In this document: positions 1 through 7,567 of the stretch, piece after piece
How the letters are laid out: each line of letters opens with the position of its first letter
How positions within the stretch are numbered: position 1 is the stretch's first letter
NCBI RefSeq assembly: GCF_937898475.1
Contig: NZ_CALEJS010000019.1
Location: 1-64,000, forward strand
Length of the DNA stretch: 64,000 nucleotides
Direction of reading: 5' to 3'
Source of the DNA: an uncultured Chitinophaga sp.
GTDB lineage: Bacteria; Bacteroidota; Bacteroidia; Chitinophagales; Chitinophagaceae
Notes under the pieces: generated by a model
The model's input: only the letters and a program-made list of their open reading frames with translations
Told to the model about the DNA's origin: nothing
Database searches by the model: none
Translations under genes and position numbers: made by a program

Positions 1-105
1 CGTGGGGTTCCAAACATTGAAATAGAATTTGACACAGTTTATTTTACACTCCCCAAAAGATCAACGGTCAACGATAAGTAATCTACCCTCTCCCGACCTG
101 ATGCC

Positions 106-390
106 TTACTTTTTGAATTTAGAGGAATGATGTTTCATTTTCTCCAGTGAAGGGGAAGGCTCACCGGACATCATTTTGTCCAGGTCTTCCCTTTCATAAT
201 ACCCGCTGTTGTTTTTAAAGACAAGATGTTCATCACATTTCTTTGCAAACTGAGTGCGACCCAAATTACAATATATCAGGGCCTCTTCGGGTTTCAAATA
301 TTTCTTAAAACAAAGTGCGATGGCCTTCATCACGATCCTCTCCTCATTTTTTATCATAACATCTCTTTTTAAAAATTCGATTTTTTTCAA
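106..390 (-). CDS. small excisionase-like helix-turn-helix protein
   Basis: A 94-residue basic protein. Residues about 32-75 (KYLKPEEALIYCNLGRTQF, then a YYEREDLDKMM stretch) have the layout of the short winged-helix/excisionase proteins found beside integrases in Bacteroidota mobile elements: a helix, a turn with a conserved Gly, and a tyrosine followed by an acidic helix. No integrase lies next to it inside the window. The start at 390 is uncertain, as in-frame ATGs also lie at residues 12 and 21. A role in element excision or regulation is inference. It fits the neighbouring conjugation-gene remnants. Confidence 0.6.
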   Translation of the reverse strand: MKKIEFLKRDVMIKNEERIVMKAIALCFKKYLKPEEALIYCNLGRTQFAKKCDEHLVFKNNSGYYEREDLDKMMSGEPSPSLEKMKHHSSKFKK

Positions 391-741
391 AAAACTACGT
401 CAAGGTAATACATGCCGTATCCGAAACTACAGTAGTGGCTTTGGGTGGCATTATTTGGCATTGACAAGGCATTTGGATACCATAGAATTTTACCAGAGAA
501 ATCCAATTAGTATTTCCCAATACGAAAACAGAAAAAAGGCAGCAAACATAGTGTGTGAAAAGCTTAGTGGCAAACCAAAAGATTTCCGGCATAATGGCTT
601 TGCTCGTTCCTCACAAAGCCACCCTCCGGGACTTATTCCGTTTCCTTTTGGTTTCCCGCTTTTCCCCCACTGGTTTGCAGCTTTCTTTTTTCCGGTTTTT
701 CTTTTGGGGAAATGAATTGAATAACCTTAAAATCAACAATC
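391..741. other. intergenic stretch, no gene supported
   Basis: About 350 bases between two outward-facing small genes. A plus-strand frame is open through most of it, but it has no convincing start and its C-terminal part is implausibly rich in Phe and Pro, so I do not call it. The stretch near 595-690 is pyrimidine-rich. It probably carries the promoters of the flanking genes; no clear -7 box was identified. Confidence 0.3.
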
Positions 742-1002
742 ATGCAACTTAAGAATTTCACAGACGAACAGTTAAAAAGCGAACTGGCTAAACGTGGCTA
801 TTGTACCTCAGCGTTGTGGCGCATTGAAGATGTGCATCATGCAGTATCCAGATATAATAAACATGAAGGCACAGCATATATGATAAGCGATGACGATGCA
901 ATACAAATATTAGATGGACTGTTTGGAACTGATGCCGAACTTTCACCGGAACGCAAAATGCTTGACTACGCGGTAGCAAATCATTTTTTAAACAATAATT
1001 AA
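742..1002 (+). CDS. small hypothetical protein of the mobile region
   Basis: An acidic 86-residue soluble protein with no signal peptide or membrane segment. It starts at an ATG and ends just before a stable hairpin. The N-terminal part reads like a small helical domain (residues 5-20), followed by an acidic stretch near residues 49-60 (SDDDAIQILDGLFG). I do not recognise a family. Its position next to conjugation-gene remnants suggests an accessory gene of the integrated element. Confidence 0.55.
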   Translation: MQLKNFTDEQLKSELAKRGYCTSALWRIEDVHHAVSRYNKHEGTAYMISDDDAIQILDGLFGTDAELSPERKMLDYAVANHFLNNN

Positions 1003-1010
1003 TAGAGAGA

Positions 1011-1040
1011 TTGCGGAGCTATCGAAAAATGGCTCCGCAA
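1011..1040 (+). terminator. hairpin after the 742-1002 gene
   Basis: A perfect 9-bp inverted repeat (TTGCGGAGC / GCTCCGCAA) with a 12-base loop lies 8 bases after the stop codon. There is no clean T run after it, so it may be a transcript-end hairpin rather than a strong intrinsic terminator. Confidence 0.5.
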
Positions 1041-1089
1041 AATATCTCATTATTCCGTAAATTTATCATAACCAATAAATACTTTGAAC

Positions 1090-1428
1090 ATGGCTCCCAC
1101 TTTAGTTTTAGGCATATTATCCTCAGCACTGGGAATAGGGCTTTTGTACTGGATTGGCAAAAGGAAGTTTGAAAGGACAACACCGTTCGGAACCCAGGGC
1201 TTTTCCAACTATAACCAACGCTTGGCAGTTCCCTTTATCGAGCGCATCGGCAGAATATTAGGCAGGTTGCTGCTTATATTGGGAGTGCTTTTTCTACTCG
1301 CCTATTGGTGGCAGGGAAAGCAAAAGGGGAAAGCGGCCCAGGCAAAAACAACAGCACCCAAACATGCCTTCCTTCAAAAGCCTCCTGTTTCAAAGTGTGT
1401 TTCCTTTAAAGGGATCTCTTTGGCTTAG
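1090..1428 (+). CDS. small two-span membrane protein
   Basis: About 112 residues. A hydrophobic segment near residues 3-22 (LVLGILSSALGIGLLYWIGK) and a second near 58-76 (LLLILGVLFLLAYWW) predict two membrane spans with a basic loop between. The ATG at 1090 is preferred over the TTG at 1084. The C-terminal tail after the second span is Lys/Ala-rich and overlaps the end of the opposing gene by 23 bases. Similar short membrane proteins occur in Bacteroidota mobile elements, where they are sometimes named molybdenum permease. That name has no support here. Function unknown. Confidence 0.5.
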   Translation: MAPTLVLGILSSALGIGLLYWIGKRKFERTTPFGTQGFSNYNQRLAVPFIERIGRILGRLLLILGVLFLLAYWWQGKQKGKAAQAKTTAPKHAFLQKPPVSKCVSFKGISLA

Positions 1429-1648
1429 GTTGGTGGGCATCAGGCTTTACATCCTGATGCTTCTCCCTATCTACATCCCTGATACCATGCGCAGTTAACC
1501 AGGTACGAAATCGCTTCGGATCATCGGGGATAAATCGAATCAATTCTTTGTTTTTTAGCGAAATGATAAAGGTATCTATTGCCACGGCAAAGGCCGATAG
1601 TTCAGATGCTTTGTGTTTTAACCCCGGATAGCTATCTTCTCTTTCCAT
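1406..1648 (-). CDS. small hypothetical protein
   Basis: 80 residues, soluble and highly charged, ending in a Lys/Pro-rich tail. No recognised domain. It converges on and overlaps by 23 bases the end of the plus-strand membrane-protein gene, so one of the two 3' ends may be inaccurate or decayed. It lies on the same strand as the traQ remnant and downstream of that gene's terminator, so it is probably a separate transcript. Confidence 0.4.
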   Translation of the reverse strand: MEREDSYPGLKHKASELSAFAVAIDTFIISLKNKELIRFIPDDPKRFRTWLTAHGIRDVDREKHQDVKPDAHQPKPKRSL

Positions 1649-1777
1649 AATTTCTGCATTTAAATAGTGATGCGATTACGATTCGGAAATTACCGATAGC
1701 ATGAAGGTTGCCGCTTGTACTGGAATGGTTTGACGCGCTGAGGTTACTATTTGGCAGCACTATGGATAATAAAAATA

Positions 1778-1805
1778 AAACGGCCTGTCTTTAGACAAGC
1801 CGTTT
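1778..1805 (-). terminator. intrinsic terminator after traQ
   Basis: An inverted repeat AAACGGC...GCCGTTT, extended by an inner TGTCT/AGACA pairing across a two-base tip. Read on the minus strand it is followed by TTTTATTTTTATTATCC. It sits 23 bases beyond the traQ stop codon, as expected for the end of a tra operon. Confidence 0.8.
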
Positions 1806-1828
1806 GCTTTGGGACAGATCCCCCCTGA

Positions 1829-2275
1829 TCAATCGCTACTGTTAAACTGGAAGCTTATTTCCTTTTCGTTGTCGAAATTATCCGAAATCCAAACCGTGAA
1901 AGTTTGCGTTACCTTAGACGATGATCTGTAGTACAGCCTGAATTCCTCTTTGGGCAGGGAATACAGATCGTTCGGCAGATAGGGAGGGTTATTGTAGTAC
2001 CTGAGCGTCCCCGTCCCATCATATTGGAAGTAACGTATAAAGTACTTTGCACCGCTGTAATTTCCGGTAGCTTTTATGGCAAGCCGAAGCTCCACCGTCT
2101 GCCCGTCAGCAATCTCTCCGGGGACAGGCATGACCGTCACTTCAAAGGGAAAATTCTGCTGGATGTCCAGCTCCTTTTTGCGGCAGGAAGTGAGTATGAC
2201 AGAAAGTAGTGCTATCAGCACAAATAGATATAGGATTTGCTGTTGCAGATTAATGTAATTAAAGAGTGTTTTCAT
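1829..2275 (-). CDS. traQ: conjugative transposon protein TraQ (DUF3872-like lipoprotein)
   Basis: 148 residues. A hydrophobic N-terminus ends in a lipobox (VILTSC, Cys about 31), followed by a beta-rich periplasmic domain with the pattern typical of TraQ/DUF3872 proteins of CTnDOT-type elements: FPFEVTVMPVPGEI near residue 42, then YFIRYFQYDG, PNDLYSLPKEEFRLYY and TFTVWISDNF. The family is one of the last genes of the Bacteroidota tra operon; its exact role in mating-pair formation is not established. Here it is intact, directly follows a truncated traO and is followed by a terminator, so it marks the 3' end of a lost tra operon. Confidence 0.8.
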   Translation of the reverse strand: MKTLFNYINLQQQILYLFVLIALLSVILTSCRKKELDIQQNFPFEVTVMPVPGEIADGQTVELRLAIKATGNYSGAKYFIRYFQYDGTGTLRYYNNPPYLPNDLYSLPKEEFRLYYRSSSKVTQTFTVWISDNFDNEKEISFQFNSSD

Positions 2276-2287
2276 CGTATAAAAAGT

Positions 2288-2572
2288 TTAAAAGTTAAAC
2301 CTTAGACCAAGCCCTGCCGATGGCCGTAGCTGATCCGTTGAAGTACCCCATAATACACGAGTGCGGCCCTGAACGAGTAATACTATGCGGTCGCATAAAT
2401 AGGTCTCCAGTGACAAGCGCCCACCGGCCCCATAAACAAACCCTTCCTGGTTCTTTATAATCGCTCCGTCATATAGCAGTTCATCGCCCCTGTTAATGGT
2501 TTCATGGCCGCCTGTGAGGGTAAACGCAGCATTGAACGTAACAGACTTACCGGCATCTCCCAGGAGCTGCAA
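2288..2572 (-). pseudogene. traO: C-terminal fragment of conjugative transposon protein TraO
   Basis: About 94 residues with the strongly patterned end of TraO: QLLGDAGKSVTFN, GHETINRGDELLYDGA, GRLSLETYLCDRIVLLVQGR and a final LRPSAGLGLRFNF. Full-length TraO is roughly twice this size and carries a signal peptide, which is missing. Homology seems to stop near 2587, where the stop codon of the neighbouring RDD gene lies. This looks like a deletion or recombination junction. The apparent TTG start is only the first start-like codon after the break. It lies 12 bases before traQ, the usual gene order. Confidence 0.75.
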
Positions 2573-2598
2573 GCTGTACCAAATAACACTGTATCCGT

Positions 2599-3108
2599 CT
2601 ACTTAACCTTCAAGACAACAGAATTAGCCATCCAGTCATGGATGGCTCTTCTTTTGGAATTGGTTAGCATTGTGACGAGTTCAAGTATAAGCCACATAAA
2701 TGAAATTGATGATGCAATATTATTGTAACGTTCAAATACAACAACTATATCTTCTCCATCAATGAAGAAAAGTTGTACAACCAAAAAAATAAGAGCTACA
2801 AGGGAAGCAATGAGCCAAGGTAGCTCTCTCAAAACAGCCCTTCTAGGCCCAATAAGCTCCATACTATTTACGTCTGTTACTTTAATCCCCATCAATTTCT
2901 TTCCGAGGGTTTGGCCGTATTTCGCATGAAGAACGATAAAATAAAGCGTACACAAAGACACTACTACTAGTGTGCTTGCAAAAGAAAGATACCGATTTCC
3001 TGTACTATAAATGTAAGATTCAGCAAATCCAACGGGGTAAAGTACAATGCCATCAATTATAGCAGCCCAAAGCCGTCTCCAAAACGTTCGATATATGTCG
3101 GTCTCCAT
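2599..3108 (-). CDS. RDD family membrane protein
   Basis: 169 residues with the RDD signature: an Arg and an Asp in the first span (FWRRLWAAIIDGIVL, residues about 9-23) and a later Asp near the last helix (RRAIHDWMANSVVL). Four hydrophobic segments are visible near residues 13-33, 40-60, 97-117 and 128-146. RDD proteins are small integral membrane proteins of mostly unknown transport-like function. The gene ends exactly where the traO fragment begins, so it is probably not part of the original tra operon. Lower GC than the rest of the window. Confidence 0.75.
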   Translation of the reverse strand: METDIYRTFWRRLWAAIIDGIVLYPVGFAESYIYSTGNRYLSFASTLVVVSLCTLYFIVLHAKYGQTLGKKLMGIKVTDVNSMELIGPRRAVLRELPWLIASLVALIFLVVQLFFIDGEDIVVVFERYNNIASSISFMWLILELVTMLTNSKRRAIHDWMANSVVLKVK

Positions 3109-3459
3109 ATTAGTTGGTTTAAATTATATTCCATTTGATGGTAGCAAATGGAAAAAATATCAATAGTTGTAGAATCAAGAGGAAGTTTGAAAGCGACTAA
3201 TCAAACAAAAATAATGTACTTATCAATAGTACACAAAAAAACAGGTAATGTACTTCTTCCTAATTAGGGAACCCTACAATTCAAATGGGAAAAGAAGATG
3301 AAAACTATAACCTTAAACGGCCTTGCATATCAAACGTCAAAAGAATCTTTTAAAATATTAGCATCATACTGCGAACTTATCTACCTTTGTGTTGATAAGG
3401 GAAGGAAAGCGTGAAGAAGCGATAAAAAACGTCATTATAGGCATGTAGCCGACATGATA

Positions 3460-3522
3460 TTGACAGATTTGACTTACAAGATATTGTTGCTCAAAACGTT
3501 ACGAATCCAGTTATGGGCACTG
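3460..3522 (+). repeat. putative attachment site: tRNA-Leu 3'-end-like fragment 1
   Basis: GTTACGAATCCAGTTATGGG at 3498-3517, continuing CACTG, matches the T-arm and acceptor 3' strand of the tRNA-Leu gene in this window (GTTCGAATCCAGTTCTGGG, then CACTG), with one inserted base and one substitution. The preceding TTGACAGATTTGACTTACAA (3460-3479) resembles the sequence ahead of the second fragment (TTGACAGAATTGATTTACAA at 6845). Only the 3' part of a tRNA is present. That is the classic footprint of a tyrosine-recombinase element integrated in a tRNA gene. Confidence 0.55.
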
Positions 3523-3530
3523 GATAAAAT

Positions 3531-3561
3531 CCTGGTAATCAATAGATTATCAGGTTTTTTT
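3531..3561 (+). terminator. intrinsic terminator behind tRNA-like fragment 1
   Basis: Stem CCTGGTAATC / GATTATCAGG (10 bp, one G-U pair) with a 4-base loop, followed by seven Ts. No coding gene precedes it. It is best read as the original downstream terminator of a tRNA gene whose 3' end was copied here. Confidence 0.75.
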
Positions 3562-3956
3562 ATTCCCCATGGTTCTGAGATTTGCCGTTTTTGTTTGTTT
3601 TCAATCACTTATTCCCGTTTTTGTGGGCACACAAGCTTGCACTTACATGGCACATCATTTGGCACACAAAAAAGAAAATGAAAGTCATAGTAACGCCGCG
3701 ATTATCACGCGATCACAGCAAGATATTTTACTCCTTTGAGTGGGGAAGAAAGTAGGACAACGTATAGCCACCGGAGTATTTACCTATATGCATCCTGCGA
3801 ATACGATTCAAAAGAGTTGCTGCCCGAGGCTTAAAAAATCCTCAACTTTGTTTTTGATACGTCGACAGGTTACTCATGATAAAATAACAACACTTCAAAA
3901 TTTTTCGTAAAATTATATCCTGTTCCTTCCAAAGTTAAATACGTAGGATCTTACAC

Positions 3957-5432
3957 ATGACAGTCCAAACATTACCATTCAGCACGCTTATCGCAATTGA
4001 TCGACAATCTACAATTCCTATATTCACCCAACTCGCAAATGCCCTGATTGATTTAATCAAGAAAGGACAACTTAAGTCAGGCTATCAGTTGCCGGCGAGT
4101 AGAGATATGGCGTCCATGCTGAAATTAAATCGAACAACGGTTGTCGCTGCATACGAAGAATTACAGGCTCAAGGTTGGGCTGAAGCTATAAAACGAAAAG
4201 GAAATTTTGTTTCCATGCATTTACCCATTACCAGTCCAAAACCATTCCAAGACAATACGTTGGCCATGTCAACAGCCAAAGATCCTAACAAGTTTTACAG
4301 GTCGATCGCTTCTCCACAATCCGGAACAAGGAAACTAAAGCCTCAACAACTGATGATCAACGATGGCTATCCTGATGCCAGAATTGCTCCGCTGGATTTG
4401 ATCATTGACCGATACCGGTTTCTATCAAAAAGAGTGAATACCCATAACAAATTGCTCTCTGAAGGCTCACTTGGAAGCAATTCGTTGAGAACCGAGCTTG
4501 CCTTGTTTTTGTCCAAGACAAGAGCGTTGGATATAAACGCAGAACAGGTTCTGGTGACTCATGGTGCGCAATTAGCTATCTCCGTAGCAGCAAGTATGAT
4601 CCTTCGGCCAGGCAGCTCGGTTATTGTTGGTGACATGAACTATGTTTTAGCAGACAGGCTTTTTGAGCAGTTGGGTGCCAAGCTTATTAAGGTCAAGGTA
4701 GATCAGGATGGGATCGATGTCGAGGCAATAGAGAACATCTGTAAACAATCAAGGCCGAGCCTTCTATATATCATTCCCCACCACCATCACCCCACAACGG
4801 TAACCCTAAGCGCAGAAAGACGGTTTAAGCTCTTAGATATCATTCGACGCTACCAGCTTCCTGTGATTGAAGATGATTACGATTATGATTTCCATTACGA
4901 GAACGCTCCGATATTGCCATTAGCCAGCGCAGAACACTGTGGTTATGTTCTCTACATAGGATCTATTTCCAAAACACTGGCGCCTACGATCAGGCTGGGA
5001 TATCTAGTTGGAGGCGAAGATTTCGTGTGGCAGGCTTCTAAGCTTAAACAAGCGGTGGATATCCGTGGCGACGTGTTGTTCGAAGAATCTGTTGCTCATC
5101 TGTTCACAACAGGTGAAATGCAGAGACATCTTAGAAGATCTGTGAAAGTATATAAAAAGAGGCGAGATCAGTTCTGTGAGCTTCTTCAATCTTCTTTGGG
5201 AGACGTCGCCAAGTTCATCTCGCCGAAAGGTGGTATGGCTGTTTGGACCTTATTTGATCCCGGATATTCAATACCCGATCTCGCCGAAAGATTGGCGACC
5301 AAAGGTATTTATCTGAATGATGGAAGCCTTCACAAGTATAAAGATGACGTCAACGGGATCAGGTTAGGTTTTGCCTCGTTAAATACAAATGAAATGCAAA
5401 CTTTTGCCCAGGCCCTTAAAAAATCCCGTTGA
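3957..5432 (+). CDS. MocR/PdxR-type transcriptional regulator (GntR HTH + aminotransferase)
   Basis: 491 residues. Residues about 15-85 form a GntR winged helix (IPIFTQLANALIDLIKKGQL, then SGYQLPASRDMASMLKLNRT). Residues about 125-490 form a class I aminotransferase fold with the PLP-binding motif SISKTLAPTIRLGYL, whose Lys is about residue 339, and a nearby IEDDYDYDF. MocR proteins use PLP or an aldimine as an effector and often control vitamin B6, GABA or amino-acid genes. No pdx or gab gene lies nearby, so its target is unknown. It converges on an NmrA-like reductase and lies between the two tRNA-like fragments, so it may be cargo of an integrated element. Confidence 0.88.
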   Translation: MTVQTLPFSTLIAIDRQSTIPIFTQLANALIDLIKKGQLKSGYQLPASRDMASMLKLNRTTVVAAYEELQAQGWAEAIKRKGNFVSMHLPITSPKPFQDNTLAMSTAKDPNKFYRSIASPQSGTRKLKPQQLMINDGYPDARIAPLDLIIDRYRFLSKRVNTHNKLLSEGSLGSNSLRTELALFLSKTRALDINAEQVLVTHGAQLAISVAASMILRPGSSVIVGDMNYVLADRLFEQLGAKLIKVKVDQDGIDVEAIENICKQSRPSLLYIIPHHHHPTTVTLSAERRFKLLDIIRRYQLPVIEDDYDYDFHYENAPILPLASAEHCGYVLYIGSISKTLAPTIRLGYLVGGEDFVWQASKLKQAVDIRGDVLFEESVAHLFTTGEMQRHLRRSVKVYKKRRDQFCELLQSSLGDVAKFISPKGGMAVWTLFDPGYSIPDLAERLATKGIYLNDGSLHKYKDDVNGIRLGFASLNTNEMQTFAQALKKSR

Positions 5433-5506
5433 ACAGACCTTTCGTATTTATAAACTATGTGATCGGTGTCATCTTTTTGGCGAGATGTGATTTGGGAAAA
5501 CGTATG

Positions 5507-6250
5507 TTATTGGCTTTTTCTCCAGTCACTAAACTTGATCTTACCTGGGAAAAATTCACCTGAAGGCACCAACAAAGATCTCGGAATATCTTCGAACATG
5601 TACTTGTCATTGTCGTTAGCTTTTACTACCATATTTGATCGCTTCTCCCTCAGGTAACCTTCCACGAAATCACTCATCGTTCCGCGGTCTGGTCCAGCAA
5701 TTTCTACTATCTTGTTTTTGGGCTCTTCTAGGCAAAACCTTACTATATAATCTACGACGTCTTCCAATGCAATAGGTTGGTAGTCAACTGTTGAAACCTG
5801 GACATTCTTCCCGTCCCCCTGAACGTCGATAATCGTGACTATATGTTCATGAAATTGAGTTGAACGGATAATGGTGTATGGTATGCCAGATTCGATTACG
5901 GCATCCTCTTGGTGTTTTTTAGCTCTAAGATACCCGATATGCTGTGCCCGATCTGTACCAACAATTGAAAGGACTAAATGATGCCTGATACCGGCGGCTT
6001 TTACCGCCTTAATCAGATTATTGGCTGCCGTCCTGAAAAAGTCCAAAGCTGTTTGTGCTTCAGGTGATTGAGAATTGGAAAGATCAATTACAACGTCAGT
6101 TCCGTCTAAAGCATTTGTAAGCCCTTCTCCCGTTAGAATATTGATACCGCTTGAAGGCGCTCCTACAACTATCTCATTGCCGGTATTTTTCAGTTTTTCA
6201 CATACACCTTTACCTACCAGGCCCGTTCCTCCGATTACTAAGATCTTCAT
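5507..6250 (-). CDS. NAD(P)-binding NmrA/atypical SDR family reductase
   Basis: 247 residues from the ATG at 6250. The open frame extends further upstream, but the Rossmann motif MKILVIGGTGLVGKGV sits directly at this start. Later landmarks are VIDLSNSQSPEA, RHHLVLSIVGTDR (central strand), YTIIRSTQFHEH and a C-terminal substrate region. The classical SDR YxxxK motif is not present, as in NmrA-like and atypical SDRs. Substrate unknown. A soluble cytoplasmic oxidoreductase or redox sensor is expected. It is convergent with the MocR gene. Confidence 0.8.
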   Translation of the reverse strand: MKILVIGGTGLVGKGVCEKLKNTGNEIVVGAPSSGINILTGEGLTNALDGTDVVIDLSNSQSPEAQTALDFFRTAANNLIKAVKAAGIRHHLVLSIVGTDRAQHIGYLRAKKHQEDAVIESGIPYTIIRSTQFHEHIVTIIDVQGDGKNVQVSTVDYQPIALEDVVDYIVRFCLEEPKNKIVEIAGPDRGTMSDFVEGYLREKRSNMVVKANDNDKYMFEDIPRSLLVPSGEFFPGKIKFSDWRKSQ

Positions 6251-6378
6251 GATTAAAATATTTAAGTAGAAAATTTGTGATAAGAACAGACGCAATTAAT
6301 AAGCAAAGCGGCTGCCATTTTCAAAATCAAAATAAGACATAAAAATGACGACCTTGGCCATCCACGAATCAGATTTTT

Positions 6379-6663
6379 GGCAGTCCAGACCTGGGTTCGG
6401 CTGGTAGCCCGCCATTTACTCAAGGCTGGGCACTCGGTGATCTTAGCCAATAGGACAGGGGGAGCATCTTTGAAGAGCTGGCCCAATTGCTGGGAGACGG
6501 CGCCAGCGCGGGAACAATTAACGAGGCGGCAAAGGCGGAGATTGTTCTACTGTCGCTTCCATGATCGCAAGTGCCGGCGTTGAAGGATGTCACAGATTGG
6601 AACAGCAAGACTGTAATAGATGCAACGAAAGCAGAAAGACGTATCAAAGCCATGATGAGTTAA
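6379..6663 (+). pseudogene. broken NADP/F420-dependent oxidoreductase-like gene
   Basis: The plus strand encodes an N-terminal Rossmann piece (VARHLLKAGHSVILANRTGG), then after a frameshift near 6460-6470 ELAQLLGDGASAGTINEAAK and AEIVLLSLP. An in-frame TGA follows where the family has Trp, then SQVPALKDVTDWNSKTVIDA. The order matches NADPH-dependent F420-reductase-like proteins (Pfam F420_oxidored). No start codon, at least one frameshift and one nonsense codon show it is dead. The frame ends at TAA 6661-6663. Confidence 0.65.
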
Positions 6664-6844
6664 GGTTACTGGCCAATTAATTTACAGCAGCTCATCCATT
6701 ACTATAGTTTACTCAAATTCACCAAGAGCAAATTATTCACATCAACACTAAATGTCCGTGATAATTGTGTAATTTCACACCGATAGGGAGAAAGAGTTAA
6801 AATGCGAATAAAAATAGCTTCCCAGCCAAAAATCTGACAGAATT

Positions 6845-6906
6845 TTGACAGAATTGATTTACAAATAATTGACAACCAGAATGTTGATATTCCTGTTCTG
6901 GGCACT
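6845..6906 (+). repeat. putative attachment site: tRNA-Leu 3'-end-like fragment 2
   Basis: ATTCCTGTTCTGGGCACT (6889-6906) matches the last T-stem bases, acceptor 3' strand (TCTGGGC), discriminator A and flank of tRNA-Leu. The match breaks within the T loop. The preceding TTGACAGAATTGATTTACAA (6845-6864) parallels the sequence before fragment 1. It probably marks the right end of the integrated region that begins left of the window. Confidence 0.6.
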
Positions 6907-6908
6907 TC

Positions 6909-6940
6909 AAACGGTTGTAATCATTGAATTACAACCGTTT
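6909..6940 (+). terminator. intrinsic terminator behind tRNA-like fragment 2
   Basis: A perfect 13-bp stem (AAACGGTTGTAAT / ATTACAACCGTTT) with a 6-base loop, followed by TTTATTTT. No intact gene precedes it on the plus strand. The intact tRNA-Leu at 56955-57038 has the same spacing of tRNA end to terminator. It is therefore likely the native terminator of the tRNA gene used as integration site. Confidence 0.85.
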
Positions 6941-6981
6941 TTTATTTTGGCGGAGCTGCCCCATGTGTTACGTGCCGCAGC

Positions 6982-7437
6982 TCAGTAACCGGCATCAATG
7001 GATTCGCCATTCTGAAATTCACTTTGAAAGATACCATTCAAAAAAACGATAGGTTTCCGACGTGGGTATTTCGAGTCCCGATCTTCTCTATATCTTTCCG
7101 GAAGCCTGGCATCCGGTATCGCCCGGCTATTGCCTGCTTCTTATCCCGGCTATAAGCCTCTTGTTGGTTATCCTGCAGTACTTATGTGTTGTGATTAACA
7201 ATTGAGAGGCTTTCGGATTGACTAAAAAGACCTGCAAAAAATATTCATCAAATCGGGATGAAGCGAGGTTTCCAGCTCGTCTATACAAAGCAAATGAGAA
7301 CGATGAATAAGCCCGTACAATGGCCCGCCCAATCCAAAGTATCGTTTTGTACCATTGCTTTCTATCAACAGGGGTGGTGAAGATATTCTGTCATCAACCG
7401 AACCTGGTACCTGTTGAATAGCCGGCAGCCATATTCC
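6982..7437 (-). pseudogene. dead AAA-family ATPase (OLD/AAA_15-like) gene remnant
   Basis: Minus-strand translation gives SNGTKRYFGLGGPLYGLIHR, then a textbook Walker B region LLCIDELETSLHPDLMNIF. A stop codon and frameshift follow, then NPKASQLLITTH, the switch motif that closes these ATPases. Further frameshifted pieces run down to TGA at 6982-6984. The N-terminal Walker A half is absent. Such ATPases (AAA_15/AAA_21, RloC/OLD-like) are often phage-defence or mobile-element cargo. The remnant lies just outside the putative right attachment site. Confidence 0.65.
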
Positions 7438-7567
7438 TAAGCGGTGAGGCTTGTGTTACCCCGGGGCTGTTATCAGCAAACTCTTGCAATTTTCGTTGCG
7501 CTATGGCCTCAGGGCGATTATCCGTATAAAGTTTACTCCTGTTATCTTTTTACGCTTTCTACCGCAA

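Larger units (their letters stand above)
3109..3956. other. long non-coding stretch with element-end signals
   Basis: About 850 AT-rich bases without a convincing gene. It holds an inverted repeat CCATTTG/CAAATGG at 3131-3151 upstream of the RDD gene, a 38-codon open frame at 3298-3414 that contains a perfect TAccTTTG box (3382-3389), the tRNA-Leu-like 3' fragment near 3498-3522 and its terminator. Beyond 3562 I see only the likely promoter region of the MocR regulator. Confidence 0.5.

Noticed and set aside
254..715. 153-codon plus-strand open frame
   Set aside because: It overlaps the minus-strand excisionase-like gene, lacks a plausible start and ends in Phe/Pro-rich nonsense.
3298..3414. 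38-residue peptide gene
   Set aside because: It has a start and stop but no support. It contains a promoter-like box and lies in decayed mobile DNA, so it is mentioned only as part of the intergenic stretch.
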